Source: Chryseobacterium gleum (GTDB taxonomy: Bacteria > Bacteroidota > Bacteroidia > Flavobacteriales_D > Crocinitomicaceae). Taken from it: a DNA stretch of 6,555 nucleotides. The number at the start of each line of letters is the position of its first letter. The stretch's first letter is position 1. Positions 5,958-6,555 of this stretch are shown here, one piece after another. The notes under the pieces are model-generated. The model had not been told where the DNA came from and made no database searches. It saw only the letters and a program-made list of their open reading frames with translations. The stretch lies in NCBI GenBank assembly GCA_943326315.2, contig CALPSU020000144.1, positions 1 to 6,555 on the forward strand, given 5' to 3'. The translations under genes and the position numbers were made by a program.

Positions 5958-6555
5958 AGTAAATTATTTCTTAAAGGTAAATTCATTACTTTTTTTAAAT
6001 AGGGTGAATTTAAATTTAGTTCCAAAATGTTTAAATGCTCTATTCTATGGCAATCTGTTGCAATTAAATCTATTAATCCTGCATCTACTAAAGCTTCAGC
6101 TTGTTTTTTAACATCTGGGCCATAATGTCCAAATAATGAATTGATATTCATCTGAATTAACATTCCTTTTTCTCTCCAATCTCGGGCTTGTTCAATAGAG
6201 CCGTGAAAATACAAGTATCTTTCAAAGTGAGCTATAACTGGCTTATATCCTTTTATCCTCATATCATAAAACAATCTTTCATGTTCTTGCGGCATTATGG
6301 AAAATGAAAACTCAATTAAAACGTGTTTTCCAGAAAAAGTTAGAAATTCATCTGAGTCTAATTTGTGAAAAAGTGTTTCATCGAAATAATATTCTGCTGC
6401 TGCCTCAATCTCAATATCTAAATTTATTCTTTTTAATTCTATTTTAACTTCTTCTAATCCCCCCAAGATTGTTTCAGGTGTGTTTTTGTAAAAATCACTC
6501 ATCACATGAGGAGTCGTAATTATTTTTTTGTATCCTAATTCTTTGAATTTTGAAA
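5954..6555 (-). CDS. CpsB/CapC (YwqE)-type tyrosine-protein phosphatase, 5' end outside window
   Basis: A PHP-superfamily, metal-dependent phosphatase that removes phosphate from tyrosine kinases of the Wzc/CpsD type controlling capsule or exopolysaccharide synthesis. The frame stays open to the window edge. Upstream of the apparent GTG/ATG at 6500-6505 it encodes KELGYKKIITTPHVMSDFY, the conserved family block, so those codons are internal and the gene is partial. About 199 residues are visible, against roughly 240-255 in the family, so some 45-55 N-terminal residues, including the first metal-binding HxH, lie off the right edge. Visible motifs are TTPH (nucleotides about 6517-6506), VLIEFSF, AHFERY (about 6232-6215) and ATDCHR (about 6061-6044), which provide the later metal ligands and active-site residues. 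The C-terminus is complete (KKVMNLPLRNNLL). No kinase or capsule gene is in view, so the partner is inferred. Confidence 0.93.
   Translation of the reverse strand, partial: SKFKELGYKKIITTPHVMSDFYKNTPETILGGLEEVKIELKRINLDIEIEAAAEYYFDETLFHKLDSDEFLTFSGKHVLIEFSFSIMPQEHERLFYDMRIKGYKPVIAHFERYLYFHGSIEQARDWREKGMLIQMNINSLFGHYGPDVKKQAEALVDAGLIDLIATDCHRIEHLNILELNLNSPYLKKVMNLPLRNNLL

Noticed and set aside
5940..5975. Bidirectional terminator between the convergent genes
   Set aside because: The stop codons overlap and I see no GC-containing hairpin with a T tract on either strand there.
5923..6111. Plus-strand open frame of 62 codons bridging the DUF2279 end and the CpsB end
   Set aside because: Out of frame with DUF2279 and antisense to conserved CpsB residues; its low-complexity leucine/asparagine content is expected from AT-rich antisense.
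1..6555. Mobile element, CRISPR array, phage or defence genes, tRNA or rRNA
   Set aside because: No transposase or integrase motifs, spaced repeats, terminal inverted repeats or structured RNA signatures were seen; the genes are ordinary chromosomal families with similar base composition.

Overview
The window reads as chromosome from a low-G+C member of the Bacteroidota, most likely a Flavobacteriales-type bacterium. The reasons are: strongly AT-rich DNA (about 30% G+C by eye); a C-terminal type IX secretion (T9SS) sorting domain, which is essentially confined to this phylum; start codons without recognisable Shine-Dalgarno sequences; a TAnnTTTG-type promoter box; and gene families (PASTA protein without a kinase, LOG, DUF2279, CpsB) arranged in a way usual for the group. 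No mobile element, phage gene, CRISPR array, tRNA or rRNA was found.

Layout. Bases 27-4938 hold four genes in a row on the minus strand. In transcription order they are: a LOG-family nucleotide phosphoribohydrolase (4938-4255); a membrane-anchored protein with three PASTA domains (4175-3366); a 741-residue exported protein of unknown function with a T9SS type A tail (3295-1070); and an RluD-type 23S rRNA pseudouridine synthase (1070-27). The last two overlap by one base (TAATG). A further minus-strand gene may begin at base 18, 8 bases after the rluD stop. A 116-bp gap (4939-5054) separates this block from a plus-strand gene for a DUF2279 envelope protein (5055-5957, GTG start). That gene runs head-on into a minus-strand CpsB/YwqE-type tyrosine phosphatase (5954-6555), and the two stop codons overlap by 4 bases. 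The phosphatase gene is cut off at the right edge and its true start lies outside the window.

How the genes fit together. The PASTA protein, the T9SS protein, the DUF2279 protein and CpsB all point to the cell envelope: peptidoglycan binding, surface export and control of capsule or exopolysaccharide. RluD and LOG are cytoplasmic housekeeping enzymes. The PASTA / T9SS protein / RluD arrangement looks like a small envelope-plus-ribosome-maturation operon, with the last two genes probably translationally coupled.

Nothing here clearly amounts to a new defence or mobile system. The least explained object is the 741-residue T9SS cargo. The most unusual local sequence is an A-AAA-AAA run placed so that -1 slippage would join that cargo in frame to RluD. 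Other points of interest are a lone CPDC pair in the third PASTA domain and an AT-only dyad after the PASTA gene.
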